Assembly: GCF_001683795.1 (NCBI RefSeq)
Contig: NZ_LIGX01000038.1
Location: 1-64,000 of the forward strand
Length of the DNA stretch: 64,000 nucleotides
Reading direction: 5' to 3'
Source: Neoakkermansia glycaniphila
GTDB lineage: Bacteria > Verrucomicrobiota > Verrucomicrobiia > Verrucomicrobiales > Akkermansiaceae
Positions 26,552-36,022 of this stretch are shown piece after piece. A program made the position numbers and the translations under genes. The notes beneath the pieces are model-generated. The model was not told the origin of the DNA. It did not search any database and saw only the letters and a program-made list of their open reading frames with translations. Positions within the stretch are counted from its first letter, which is position 1. The number at the start of each line of letters is the position of its first letter.

Positions 26552-29500
26552 ATGAAATTGCATATCCCCACAGCATGGCGCAAGGCAATTCTTGCCGCCC
26601 AACTGACTCTCTCCCTGACTTGCAACCTTGCCCATGGGACTACCCATACGTGGCTGGGTAATAACTCTTCGGTAGGTACAGCGGCGAACTGGGATCCGGC
26701 GGTCAACTCTGCAGGTACGGCGGCAGGTTTCAGGATAGGCAATACAGCCAATCCTTATGCCAATATCATGCTTTTGGGGGAAGAGCCCGCCAATAAAACT
26801 CTCAGTGTGGATTACGGCAATTCGAATATAACGCATTTCACGATCGGCGGCATGGTTGTGTCCGGTTCAGGTTATGCCATAAACGCCAACAATGCAACGC
26901 GTGTGGCGAACTTCACGGGAGGCTCCGTTGTAGACGGGAGGACGACCTGTTTGCTGGATCTGCGCTATTCGACGTCATTCAACGGCAGTTTTGTCGCCAT
27001 GAATTTGTGGAGCAATCTGGATGTGAGCATTGCAGCCGGCCAGACGTTGACCTTCAACAAGTATCTGACCAATAATACGACCGCCGGAAGAACGGACATG
27101 GGGAACATCTATGTATATGGAGGCGGTACATTTTATGTCAACTCGTCGGGGGCGACTGCCGCTTTCAATCAGTCCAGCGTGACGGGCGCGCCACTCTCTT
27201 CCGGCTGGTTCGTCAGCGATGCATCCACTCTGCGCGTCAAGGATGCCACGACGCTGGGCACGGGCGCCATTACCTTGAACGGCGGAAGATTGGAGTTTGA
27301 CGCCATCCCTGCCGCCATTGCCAATGCGCTGAATGTCGGCGCACAGGGAGGAACAATCGCCGCCGGAACGGAAACCGTAAATCTGGCCGGAACTCTCTCA
27401 TGGCAGGGAACATCGCTTGGAACGCTGGATTTTGGTTCGGCGAATGTCACGCTGGCTACGGGGCAAGTCATCCATCTTGCTCCGGGCGTTGCAGACGGAT
27501 CCTACATCCTGCTGACGACGACCGGGACGCTGAGTTACGATGCCGCGCAATTTCAGGTGACCGGTTTATCCGGCCGCACGACCGTCGACTGGTCTTCTTC
27601 GACGGCGCAGTCTCTGATTGCGAATGTGGCTGCGATCGATCTTGTCTGGAACGGCTCGCCGGGCAGTATGACCTGGGACATCGATAATAATTCCAATCAG
27701 AACTGGCTGAATGGCAGTGCCGCCGATTACTTCCATGCCGACGACCATGTCACATTCTCCGCACAAGGGGCAGGCACGGTCATACTGAGCGGCGATATCG
27801 GCTCGCCTTCGATCCATGTGGCAGGCGGCGATTACACCTTCGTGGCGGATGCCGGAGGAGGCAAGCTGACGGGGAGCAATACGGCATTGAGGGTCGGAGC
27901 AGGGTCGTTGACTTTGAATTTGACCAATGATTATGGAGGCGGTACCACGGTAAGCGGCGGTACGTTGATCGTGCAGCAGTCAGGCGCATTGGGCACCGGT
28001 GCCATATCGGTAAGCGGGGGCTCGTTGGTCGTGCGGCATACGGGTGGATGGGGTACCGGAGCAGTATCGGTGACAGGCGGGTCGCTTGTGTTCGATACGG
28101 CCGCGTCAATGATCCTGAGCAATGCGATCACATGTACGGATGGCCGCCTTGTCGTCTCGGGAGGCAACACGAGATTCAATGGCGCACTTTCTTTGGGTGC
28201 GGGTGGGCTGAGCGTGGGCAATGATGCTGCCGGGTACGTATTCATGACCGGCACCGTTGGATTGACGGCATCCCAGACATGGGATCTCGCAGCGGGCAAA
28301 ACACTGCGCATAGGCGCACCGGCAGGTGCAGCGACCATCTCGGCGACAAATCCGGGTACTGTCATTACCGTGGCCGGAGGAGGTCGCGTTCAGATGGATA
28401 CGGGATCCAACCTGTCGAACTTGAACTGGATCGTTACCGGAGGATCTTCATTGGCCATTGCTGCGCATAACTGGGGTGGTTCGGTCACTCTTGACAACGG
28501 CTCCATGGCGACGGGTTTTGCCGGCATGACGGTTGATGGTACGGCTTGGAGAAACAATCAGGGGAACTGGACCATGCCGATGTCCATCAATATTGCAGAT
28601 GGCGGCGGCGTATTCAGCATGTTCTTTAATAACAATGCGGCCCGTGCAGCCACCTTATCGGGTGTTTTGTCGGGCAGCGGAGCGTTCACCATCACCAGGG
28701 ATGTTTCTTCCTTCACCGGGGCGAACGCTGCCTGTACGGGTGCCTTGACGTTAAGCGGCGACAATGCGGGCTATACGGGGATTCTGACGCTCGACGGTGC
28801 GGGCAGCACGGCGGCGATGTCGCTGTCGGTGACCGGTACCATGTTCCAGGGCGATTTGGTCTTGCAGGGAACCAATACGAGCCTTACCATCGGTGGAACC
28901 ACTGCCGACGAAACGTACGGCGGAGCCATCAGCGGCACCGGAAGCGTGACGGTGAATCGCAGCGGCCAGACGGTAACGTTTACCGGAACCAACACCTATA
29001 CCGGCAATACGACCATTGCGGCAAATACCACGTTGCAACTGGCGGGAGCCGGCACTCTTGGCACGGGCGATATTACCCTGAACAACAATTCCACGCTGCG
29101 GAGCGATGCGGCGGCGCGTACGATCAATGCCAATGTAGCAGTCTCAGGCACGAGTGCCGTGACGCTGGGAGCTGCCGGCAGCGGCGCCTTGACATTTGCC
29201 GGAAGGTTGACATTGGGCAGCGATCAAACATTCAATGTGGCGTCGGATGTCAGCTTTACAGAAAGCCTGTACGACGGAGGCACAAAAACATTTGCCTTGG
29301 CGGACGGTGCGAATATGAAACTGGGCCGCATCACGTCAAGCGACACGACGGCAAGCGGAGCCCATTTGACAGTGAGCGGCCGGGGTACTCTGGATGCTGG
29401 TACGATGACACGCAGTGCCGGAGCCACGTGGGCGTTCGATACAACATTGGGGGCAGATGCCGTACTCCTGTTTTCGACGGGCGATACTTACGTTGCGGGC

Positions 29501-32500
29501 AGCGTGAATGATTGGGAGACAAAAATCACAGGCGAAGGAAGCATCGTCATGGATGGCGGCGGCAGTGTGCGGCTTTCCGGGTCCGGCAACAATGGAGCGA
29601 GCGATTATACGGGCGATACGGTGATCCGAAACGGAACCCTTATCGCAGGGAGTGCCACGGCGTTCGGTGCGAGTTCGATCATACTTTCCGGCGGCACGCT
29701 GGATATGGCTGCGTTTACGGTGGCGAATCCGATCCGTATTACAGACAGCAATTCCGTCTTGACGGCCGGCACGGGCGGCGCCTCTACCGGAGGGATCACT
29801 CTTGCTCCCCATATAACTCTCAATACGAGGAATGTGACGCATACGGGCACCATTTACTTTACGAGCGCCGACAACTTCTGGAATATCCGGGGGGATGCTC
29901 CGGCAGGTACGGTCGTTGATTTCAATGGAGTGACCGACTTCACCATCGGTGACCACATCAAAGTGGCCCTGTGGGACGGCGGTGCGCTGACGGATGCCAT
30001 GGTGACCGTAGCTGCCTCGACGACAGACGTATCCTACACGCTGGAATATCTGGCAAACGGCGAACTGTGGCTTCAGGTGGATCCGAATTTCCAGGATGCC
30101 TACGGGTGGCGTGGCTCATCGGCCGATGCATCTTTGGCCGATGCTTGGATCGTACCGTCCGGGCACACGGGTGCGCCGACGGCAAACGATCGAATCGTAT
30201 TCGCGGATTCGGCTTTTGCAGCGGCGGCTGCGACGACGCTCCAAATCAACCCCGGTGGATTGAGTGTAAGAGATATTCTCGTCAATATGTCTGCTCAGAA
30301 CACATATGAAATTATTGGTGATTCCGGCTTCACGACGACTGGGTCATTGGTGAAGAACGGTGCTGGCACTTTGGTTGTAGGAGTGAACAACCACTTTGCG
30401 AATGTAGAACTTCGGGATGGTACGACGGAAATCCGGACGGCGGGAGCGCTGGGCACGGGCACCGTCACCATGAGCGATGGGGCGACGCTGAAATACGGGG
30501 CGAACGCCTCGGGCTGGGAAGACGACATCCTCTCGGGCAACCTGACGCTGGCCGCGGGCTCCACCGCCGCGCACATCGACATCTCGCAGGCGGCAGGCAT
30601 CGTCACATGGACCGAGTACCTGGGCACCACCGCCATCACCAAGAGCGGAGCCGGCACCCTCAAACTCAGCCAGACGGCGCTCACGACCGCCGCCATCACC
30701 GCCACTGACGGCGTACTGGAACTGGCAGGCGCCACCACCTACAGCGGCAGCATCACCCTCAACGGCACGGCGAGCGCCCTCAACCTCACGGGCACCACCA
30801 CCTTCGCCAACGGCTTCACGCTGGCGCTGGGCGACAAAACCATGACCCTCACGGGCACGCTCACCGACCGCAATGCGGCCGTCGGCTACGATGCCACCGT
30901 CAACGGGGGCACCCTCACCTTCGGAGCTGCCGCCAGCACCTACACGGGCAAACTCACCATGACGGGCAACGCCACGCTCAGCACGGATGGCAACGCCACT
31001 CTGGCCGGCACCATTGCACAGGTAGCGGGCAGCACGCTCAACCTCGCGGGCACGGGCACCTTCATCGGCACACTGGGAGCGACGGATGTCGCGCTCGGAG
31101 CCGGCACGGGCCTCCAGCTCAACGCGAACGCCACGATGAACAACCTTGTCATGACGGACACCTCCCGCCTGAGCGGAGCGCACACGCTCACCCTCTCTTC
31201 GGGCGACCTGAACGGCACGGTGGACAACGCCACCGCCATCGCCATGACGGGCGGCACGAACGGCACGGGCAGCCTGAACCTGAACGGGATCGACATGGGC
31301 GCCCTCACCGTCACGGGAGGCAACATCACGGGAGCGACTGGAACGATCGGACAGGTCCACATCAACGTGGCCCGTGCGCTGACGACGAACTTCGGAGGCA
31401 TGGACGCCGCCAAAATCACATCGCTCCGCACCACGAACGGCGGAGCGCGCATCACGGGCCTGACGGGTACGGCAACGCTGAACACGGCCTTCCTGACCTT
31501 CGGCACCGGAACGGCCAGCATCAACGGCGCAGGTGCGGACACCGCGAAAAGCATCGTCACGGGAGCGAACCTCACTGTCAACGGCGCCTTCACCGCCAAC
31601 CTCTCCGACGAACTCGTGGCAGCGCTGAAAACGGCCATCGGCAACGACTCGGCCACAGTCAGCCTGTTTGCCACGAACGGAACGCTGACGGCGAACATCG
31701 GCGACATCGTCTTCGGCAACTCGATGTCTCTCAAAGTCGCGGACACGCAGATCCAGGGCGGCAACATCAACTTCACCGCCCGCCTGAACACGGTCTTCGT
31801 GGCTTCCGTGGACGGAGCCTTGACGCAGCCGGACGCCTACACGCTCGCAACCTATCAGAGCCTGGACGGCTTCACCGCCGTCCAGATGGACCATGACATG
31901 CTCATCGACCTGCCGGGCACGGCGCCTGCCGACAAAACGGACGGCCTCGTCATCAACCAAATGTACGGCAACGGCGAAGCCAGCCGCACGGCCACGCTCA
32001 CCTTGCAGAGCAGCGTCGCGGGCGAACAGACGCTCGTCACCCTGCGCAACGGCACATCGGACACCACCTACCTCGGCAACCTCACCGCCACCGACACGAA
32101 ACTGGTCAAAGACGGAACATACGGCCTCGGCATCGGCGGCAACGTCACGATTGGCAGCAACAGCCTGCTTCAAGTCAAAGAAGGCAAACTCGCCCTGACG
32201 GGTGCAGGCAAAACCAACGACATCTCGGCGCTGCAGGTGGATGCGCACGGCACCTTCGCCGCCACGGGAGCGCAAAGCCGCACCACCCTCGGCACGCTGG
32301 ACCTGCAGGGCGGCCGCATGGAAATCGGAGGCAACCGCAGCACCCTCACGGTAAACGGACTTGCCGCCGGATCCAACGGCTCCATCGACGTGGCCGACAA
32401 CGCCACCATGATCCTGGCCCTGCCGCAGGCATCGATGTACACCGGCAGCCTCGCGAGCAGCGACAACACCGGCAACCTCGACATCCGGAACGGCTCGCTC

Positions 32501-34408
32501 ATGCTGGCCGCGGACAGCAGCATCCGGGGACTCTCCCTGAACCTCGCCGCCTCCACCGGCCTTGACCTTGCAGACGGCAGCTCCGCCACCGTACGCGGCC
32601 TCCAAATGGCCGCGGGCAGCAGCCTCACGGGCACCGGCGACGTCACCACCACGGCCGGAGGCACGATCGAGGGCGACCTGCACAACTACAGCGGCACCCT
32701 GGCCAACACGAACGGCACCCTCGCCATCAACGGCACGGGCGGCCTTGAAACCGCACTGACCGCCACGGGAAGCGGCACGATCGCCCTGAACTACGCCGGA
32801 GGCAACGCCAGCTACCGCCAGGTCAACATCGGGCAGGGCGGCACAGTCATCCTGAACGGAGCCAACGGCAACGGACAGAACAACCAGCTTCGCATCGACG
32901 GCGGCTCCATCGCAGCGGGCGGCACCCTCGGCTTCATCGTCAACACGGCGGCGGCCGGACTCTTCCCCAACAGCGACAGCCCCCTCATCAGCAACACCGG
33001 TGTCCTGAACGTATCGGACGGAGCCCGCTTCAGCTTCTCTGCAGCGAGCAACCAAAGCATCATCAACGGCAGCATGCCCATCGACATCACCCTGGCCGAC
33101 GGAGTCGTCCTGACGGGAGACGGCAACTACACCATCTCCTACGACAAACTCTTCAGCAAATACTTTGATGCGAACCTCTCCACCGTCCACGTCAAAAACG
33201 GCAAACTCGTCCTCACCACCTCCGCCAACACGCGCGGCTTCTACGTCCATGAAGCCACGACCGTCAACGGACGTGCCGGCGGCGCCCTGCTGGACAACAT
33301 GCTGGTCACGGTCAACCCGCAGGCGACGGCTGCAGACAGCAACCTCTCCAGACTGATGACGGAACTCGACAACCAGATCAACCAGAACACGGCATCGGGC
33401 AAAGCGGCAGCCAACACCATCATGGCGGCGGCTGCAGGGGCCACGGTCACCACCCTCAACGCGGCGCAGCTCGGCACCCAGGAACGCAACATGCGAGCCA
33501 TCCGCAACCGCACCGTCACCATGGGAATCGACCCCTCTGTCGTCCAGCAGGACCTCCCCTACTGGAACGCCTGGGCCAGCTTCAACGGAGCCAACAGCGA
33601 CATCTCGCAGAACGGAGACCAGCCCGGCTACAAACTCAGCAGCTGGGGCGGCACCATCGGAGCTGACAGCGACATCAGCCGCCACATCACCCTCGGCGTC
33701 GCCTTCACCGCCAACTACGGCAAACTCACCGCCACCGGGGCGGACACCGCCAGCGGACATGTCGACAGCTACCTCGCCAGCCTCTACCTCCGCGGACAGA
33801 GCGGCAAATGGTCCCACGTCGGCATCCTCACGGGCGGCACCGCGAAAGCCGACCTCGACCGCACCGTCAACTACGGCGCCGGCCAGTACAAAACCAGCGG
33901 CACCACGGACGGCAGCAGCTTCGGCGCCATGTACGAACTCGCCTACGACATCGCGCTGGACACCGACTACAAATCCCTCGTCCAGCCCCTCTTCAACGCC
34001 AGCCTCAACAGCGCGCGCATGAAAGGCTACACGGAAACGGGAGCGGGCAACGCCAACCTCAGCGTCGAAAACATGGACACCACCTACGGCACGGTAGGAG
34101 TGGGCGGCCGCTACATCGCCTCCGTCGGGCAAAACCTCTTCAACCGCACGGCCACCCTCGAAGCGCGGGCCCTGCTCCTGCAGGACATAGGAGACCGGCA
34201 GGTAGAAGCGGACGTAGCCTTTGCGGACGCGAAAGGGTACAAACGCACGGTAGAAGGAATCAAACCCGGAAGCACGGGAGTGGAAGTAGGCCTCGGACTC
34301 ACGATACCGGTCGAACTGCAAAGCAGCATCTTCATGGAAATCAACCTTGATGCGCGCAGCCGGAGCACGGAAGTAAGCGGAGGAATCGGCTACCGCTACA
34401 ACTTCTAA
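26552..34408 (+). CDS. Giant autotransporter with beta-strand-repeat passenger
   Basis: A 2618-residue surface protein. Signal peptide MKLHIPTAWRKAILAAQLTL to CNLAHG. The passenger (about 32-2300) is a long run of Gly/Thr/Asn/Ser-rich beta-helix repeats with autotransporter-associated patterns such as GAGTLTLS, NTYTGNTTI and GTLTGTGDI-like units. It opens with a THTWLGNNSSVGTAANWDP motif that recurs near residue 1188 as YGWRGSSADASLADAW. The C-terminal beta-barrel covers about 2330-2618 (from WNAWASFNGANSDIS) and ends in YRYNF, a proper outer-membrane terminal aromatic. Length is large but normal for the type. Base and codon use change abruptly near 30430 (about residue 1293); see findings. 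Passenger function (adhesion or mucin contact) is inference. Confidence 0.88.
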   Translation: MKLHIPTAWRKAILAAQLTLSLTCNLAHGTTHTWLGNNSSVGTAANWDPAVNSAGTAAGFRIGNTANPYANIMLLGEEPANKTLSVDYGNSNITHFTIGGMVVSGSGYAINANNATRVANFTGGSVVDGRTTCLLDLRYSTSFNGSFVAMNLWSNLDVSIAAGQTLTFNKYLTNNTTAGRTDMGNIYVYGGGTFYVNSSGATAAFNQSSVTGAPLSSGWFVSDASTLRVKDATTLGTGAITLNGGRLEFDAIPAAIANALNVGAQGGTIAAGTETVNLAGTLSWQGTSLGTLDFGSANVTLATGQVIHLAPGVADGSYILLTTTGTLSYDAAQFQVTGLSGRTTVDWSSSTAQSLIANVAAIDLVWNGSPGSMTWDIDNNSNQNWLNGSAADYFHADDHVTFSAQGAGTVILSGDIGSPSIHVAGGDYTFVADAGGGKLTGSNTALRVGAGSLTLNLTNDYGGGTTVSGGTLIVQQSGALGTGAISVSGGSLVVRHTGGWGTGAVSVTGGSLVFDTAASMILSNAITCTDGRLVVSGGNTRFNGALSLGAGGLSVGNDAAGYVFMTGTVGLTASQTWDLAAGKTLRIGAPAGAATISATNPGTVITVAGGGRVQMDTGSNLSNLNWIVTGGSSLAIAAHNWGGSVTLDNGSMATGFAGMTVDGTAWRNNQGNWTMPMSINIADGGGVFSMFFNNNAARAATLSGVLSGSGAFTITRDVSSFTGANAACTGALTLSGDNAGYTGILTLDGAGSTAAMSLSVTGTMFQGDLVLQGTNTSLTIGGTTADETYGGAISGTGSVTVNRSGQTVTFTGTNTYTGNTTIAANTTLQLAGAGTLGTGDITLNNNSTLRSDAAARTINANVAVSGTSAVTLGAAGSGALTFAGRLTLGSDQTFNVASDVSFTESLYDGGTKTFALADGANMKLGRITSSDTTASGAHLTVSGRGTLDAGTMTRSAGATWAFDTTLGADAVLLFSTGDTYVAGSVNDWETKITGEGSIVMDGGGSVRLSGSGNNGASDYTGDTVIRNGTLIAGSATAFGASSIILSGGTLDMAAFTVANPIRITDSNSVLTAGTGGASTGGITLAPHITLNTRNVTHTGTIYFTSADNFWNIRGDAPAGTVVDFNGVTDFTIGDHIKVALWDGGALTDAMVTVAASTTDVSYTLEYLANGELWLQVDPNFQDAYGWRGSSADASLADAWIVPSGHTGAPTANDRIVFADSAFAAAAATTLQINPGGLSVRDILVNMSAQNTYEIIGDSGFTTTGSLVKNGAGTLVVGVNNHFANVELRDGTTEIRTAGALGTGTVTMSDGATLKYGANASGWEDDILSGNLTLAAGSTAAHIDISQAAGIVTWTEYLGTTAITKSGAGTLKLSQTALTTAAITATDGVLELAGATTYSGSITLNGTASALNLTGTTTFANGFTLALGDKTMTLTGTLTDRNAAVGYDATVNGGTLTFGAAASTYTGKLTMTGNATLSTDGNATLAGTIAQVAGSTLNLAGTGTFIGTLGATDVALGAGTGLQLNANATMNNLVMTDTSRLSGAHTLTLSSGDLNGTVDNATAIAMTGGTNGTGSLNLNGIDMGALTVTGGNITGATGTIGQVHINVARALTTNFGGMDAAKITSLRTTNGGARITGLTGTATLNTAFLTFGTGTASINGAGADTAKSIVTGANLTVNGAFTANLSDELVAALKTAIGNDSATVSLFATNGTLTANIGDIVFGNSMSLKVADTQIQGGNINFTARLNTVFVASVDGALTQPDAYTLATYQSLDGFTAVQMDHDMLIDLPGTAPADKTDGLVINQMYGNGEASRTATLTLQSSVAGEQTLVTLRNGTSDTTYLGNLTATDTKLVKDGTYGLGIGGNVTIGSNSLLQVKEGKLALTGAGKTNDISALQVDAHGTFAATGAQSRTTLGTLDLQGGRMEIGGNRSTLTVNGLAAGSNGSIDVADNATMILALPQASMYTGSLASSDNTGNLDIRNGSLMLAADSSIRGLSLNLAASTGLDLADGSSATVRGLQMAAGSSLTGTGDVTTTAGGTIEGDLHNYSGTLANTNGTLAINGTGGLETALTATGSGTIALNYAGGNASYRQVNIGQGGTVILNGANGNGQNNQLRIDGGSIAAGGTLGFIVNTAAAGLFPNSDSPLISNTGVLNVSDGARFSFSAASNQSIINGSMPIDITLADGVVLTGDGNYTISYDKLFSKYFDANLSTVHVKNGKLVLTTSANTRGFYVHEATTVNGRAGGALLDNMLVTVNPQATAADSNLSRLMTELDNQINQNTASGKAAANTIMAAAAGATVTTLNAAQLGTQERNMRAIRNRTVTMGIDPSVVQQDLPYWNAWASFNGANSDISQNGDQPGYKLSSWGGTIGADSDISRHITLGVAFTANYGKLTATGADTASGHVDSYLASLYLRGQSGKWSHVGILTGGTAKADLDRTVNYGAGQYKTSGTTDGSSFGAMYELAYDIALDTDYKSLVQPLFNASLNSARMKGYTETGAGNANLSVENMDTTYGTVGVGGRYIASVGQNLFNRTATLEARALLLQDIGDRQVEADVAFADAKGYKRTVEGIKPGSTGVEVGLGLTIPVELQSSIFMEINLDARSRSTEVSGGIGYRYNF

Positions 34409-34451
34409 AGGAACGGCGCGAACCAACCGACCGCAACCACGCAACGGCAGA

Positions 34452-34485
34452 GCCGGAGGGGATTTTTCCCCTCCGGCTTTTGCTT
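34452..34485 (+). terminator. Intrinsic terminator of the autotransporter gene
   Basis: An 11-bp perfect stem, GCCGGAGGGGA with TCCCCTCCGGC, has a TTTT loop and is followed by TTTTGCTT. It lies 44 bp after the stop codon. One of the two clearest terminators in the window. Confidence 0.85.
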
Positions 34486-34540
34486 GTGCACAAAAAGAAT
34501 TATTTATACCATTATAATCGCAGCGTATTTATTGGTAGCG

Positions 34541-34692
34541 GATTGCATATCCGTTTCCATGTTCGTGCTTCACATAAAATAACATAGACAAAATTTTGGT
34601 GCTTTTATCACTTTGCAAAAAACACGTAATAATCATAATCTATTGAATAAATGCATGTTGCAATTACATATTGACAACGGATATGCAATCCG
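34541..34692. repeat. 16-bp inverted repeats bounding a possible invertible promoter segment
   Basis: CGGATTGCATATCCGT at 34541-34556 and its exact reverse complement ACGGATATGCAATCCG at 34677-34692 bound 120 bp. The right copy fills bases 1-16 of the 17-base spacer between TTGACA (34671-34676) and TAAAAT (34694-34699). Inversion would replace the -35 box inside the segment with CATGGA and turn the promoter off. This is the layout of bacterial invertons. No recombinase gene lies nearby in the window. Confidence 0.6.
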
Positions 34693-34699
34693 GTAAAAT
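34671..34699 (+). promoter_or_regulatory. Promoter of the LamG-like gene, near consensus
   Basis: TTGACA at 34671-34676, 17 bp, TAAAAT at 34694-34699. It lies 62 bp before ATG 34762. The spacer is a copy of the 16-bp inverted repeat, so the present orientation reads as the ON state. Confidence 0.7.
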
Positions 34700-34761
34700 G
34701 CAGTTTCTTTCGTGGCGGAGAAAATCGTCTGAATGGTAACTTCCTTTATATTACATTGATT

Positions 34762-35187
34762 ATGTTGAAAACACTCTTTTTATCCTTAACGTGCATGGTC
34801 GCCGTGGCACATGCAGGTGAACGTTTGGAAGATCGCCTCAAGTATCTTTGGGATTTTGATCTGGCTCCCAATGCCGGCGGGGTTGATTTGTCCAATAGTG
34901 CGCTTTCGGCCGGGGCCAAAAATCCCGGCATCCAGTCGTTGGGGAAGACGGGAACGCAGTACTTGAATTATACGACGGCGTCGAATGGAGGAAAATTCGG
35001 AACTTCCTATAATGCCTCCAACACGGGCACCTATCCCAAGATTTCGAATGCAAACGGTATCGGTCTGACGTATCAGGACGGTTTTACCGTATCGATGTGG
35101 ATCAAACCGACGAATAGCACCGTGTGGGGTGATTACTTCACCATCGGCACATCTACCCGTTCGGGTGGTGCGACCAATGATCAGTGA
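34762..35187 (+). pseudogene. Secreted LamG-like (concanavalin-A-fold) protein, cut by prophage insertion
   Basis: 141 codons. ATG 34762 (an ATG at 34756 is also in frame) gives the signal peptide MLKTLFLSLTCMVAVAHA. The mature part has YLWDFDLAPNAGGVDLSN and DGFTVSMWIKPTN, the usual opening of a LamG/concanavalin-A-like jelly-roll domain that binds glycans or anchors proteins. Such a domain needs about 150-200 residues, yet the frame ends in mid-domain at TGA 35185-35187, where the prophage begins. I read it as an interrupted gene whose remainder should lie beyond the right end of the prophage. It is the only gene behind the candidate invertible promoter. The fragment may still be exported but is unlikely to fold. 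Confidence 0.75.
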
Positions 35188-35229
35188 CACTAGGGGTGAG
35201 ATTACCTTAGATATGGGTTAAAAGCCTTG

Positions 35230-35304
35230 AAAACACGGGGCTGGCGGGTGCGATCCGGGGCAAATGCGTATTTGAGATGAAGACCTGTAAAAACACCGGA
35301 GTTG
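35230..35304. repeat. Possible transposase-binding repeats at the left prophage end
   Basis: AAAACACGGGGCTGG at 35230-35244 and AAAACACCGGAGTTG at 35290-35304 agree at 11 of 15 positions and start exactly 60 bp apart. They sit 45-120 bp inside the proposed left end, where Mu carries its L-end sites for the transposase. This is a weak pattern call. Confidence 0.3.
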
Positions 35305-35336
35305 ACATGTAGTTTAGACGTAGCGACGAATACGGG

Positions 35337-35375
35337 CAAAAGAACGCCGCCGTGCATTTTTGGTGCTCGGCGGCG
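35337..35375 (-). terminator. Terminator of the leftward early operon
   Basis: CGCCGCCG (35345-35352) pairs with CGGCGGCG (35368-35375), with GCA/TGC adding pairs inside the loop. Read leftward, the hairpin is followed by TTCTTTTGCC. It lies 17 bp after the gemA stop, as expected for the end of the early transcript. Confidence 0.6.
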
Positions 35376-35391
35376 GCTTGTTGCAGGCTGT

Positions 35392-35964
35392 TTAGCGTTT
35401 TCCGGGGCCACGGATGTTGAAATGATCGGCCAGGCGTTCGGGAGGAACGCTGGGTTGTGTGGCGTGGTGTTCGATCGGGGGTTCGTCCAATCCCAGAGCG
35501 TCGATCTCGCGGCGTACTTTGGCGCGGCCTCGGTTGTTGACGGTGTAGACGAGTTGCCAGACTTGGCCAGGTTTCAGCATGGCGCACATGTCGTCCAACG
35601 TCCATCCTGCCTCGATCGTGATGTGGAACTTGTCGCGGATCAGTTTCGCCATGTAGACCAGCGGCAGCTCGAAACGCATGATTGCATCCTTCAGGAAGTG
35701 AACCGCTTTGGCATGGGGCGTGTATGTCTGGTAGGATTTGGCGGGATTGGCTTCGCCTGCAATTCCGGCAAAGGCATCATAGAGCCGTCCATAGTCGCTA
35801 TTGGAAAGCTGCGTGAAGGAGTCCTGCCCGCAATGCTGTGTCGACAATGTGCGCCGGAATTCTTCATAGGAACCATACGCGCCGGTACCGGCTATCTGAT
35901 TCCATGCCTTGCGGGATACCGCGAACAGGGATTTCCGTTGCCGCTCTGATAATTTCGTAGCCAT
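35392..35964 (-). CDS. gemA: GemA/gp16-family phage regulatory protein
   Basis: A 190-residue protein, started at ATG 35964 (MATKLSERQRKSLFAVSRKA); the longer open frame upstream overlaps the next gene's hairpin and reads as non-coding. The N-terminal part (KSLFAVSRKAWNQI, YEEFRRTL, FTQLSNSDYGRLYDAF) matches the helical pattern of Mu gp16/GemA proteins. The C-terminal half (GWTLDDMCAMLKPGQVWQLV) also fits that family. GemA in Mu affects host gene expression and DNA supercoiling late in the early phase. It is the last gene of the leftward early operon here, next to the prophage end. The assignment is by pattern and moderately sure. Confidence 0.65.
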   Translation of the reverse strand: MATKLSERQRKSLFAVSRKAWNQIAGTGAYGSYEEFRRTLSTQHCGQDSFTQLSNSDYGRLYDAFAGIAGEANPAKSYQTYTPHAKAVHFLKDAIMRFELPLVYMAKLIRDKFHITIEAGWTLDDMCAMLKPGQVWQLVYTVNNRGRAKVRREIDALGLDEPPIEHHATQPSVPPERLADHFNIRGPGKR

Positions 35965-35982
35965 ATTCAAAAAAGTGGGTAA

Positions 35983-36017
35983 GCATGCTCCGCGTACCAT
36001 CCATGCACGGAGCATGC
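35983..36017. repeat. GCATGC hairpin, prophage family member 1
   Basis: GCATGCTCCG (35983-35992) and CGGAGCATGC (36008-36017) form a 10-bp perfect stem with a 15-base loop between gemA and the gene before it. The loop side contains CCATGCACGG, the core shared with the hairpin after the capsid gene. Confidence 0.65.
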
Positions 36018-36022
36018 ATGGG

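Larger units (their letters stand above)
34409..34761. other. Region between autotransporter and LamG-like gene
   Basis: 353 bp, strongly AT-rich after the terminator. It contains the autotransporter terminator (34452-34485), a 16-bp inverted repeat pair (34541-34556 and 34677-34692) and a near-consensus promoter (34671-34699). No coding region was seen in it. Confidence 0.7.

Noticed and set aside
30344..34444. A 1366-codon open frame on the minus strand opposite the autotransporter
   Set aside because: It exists because the plus-strand gene uses strongly C-ending codons. Its residues (Arg/Val/Gly/Ala-rich, repetitive) look like translated shadow, and the plus-strand protein has a signal peptide and a proper beta-barrel.
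35302..35949. A 215-codon plus-strand frame over gemA
   Set aside because: No protein-like pattern; the minus-strand gemA frame fits the operon and a family pattern.
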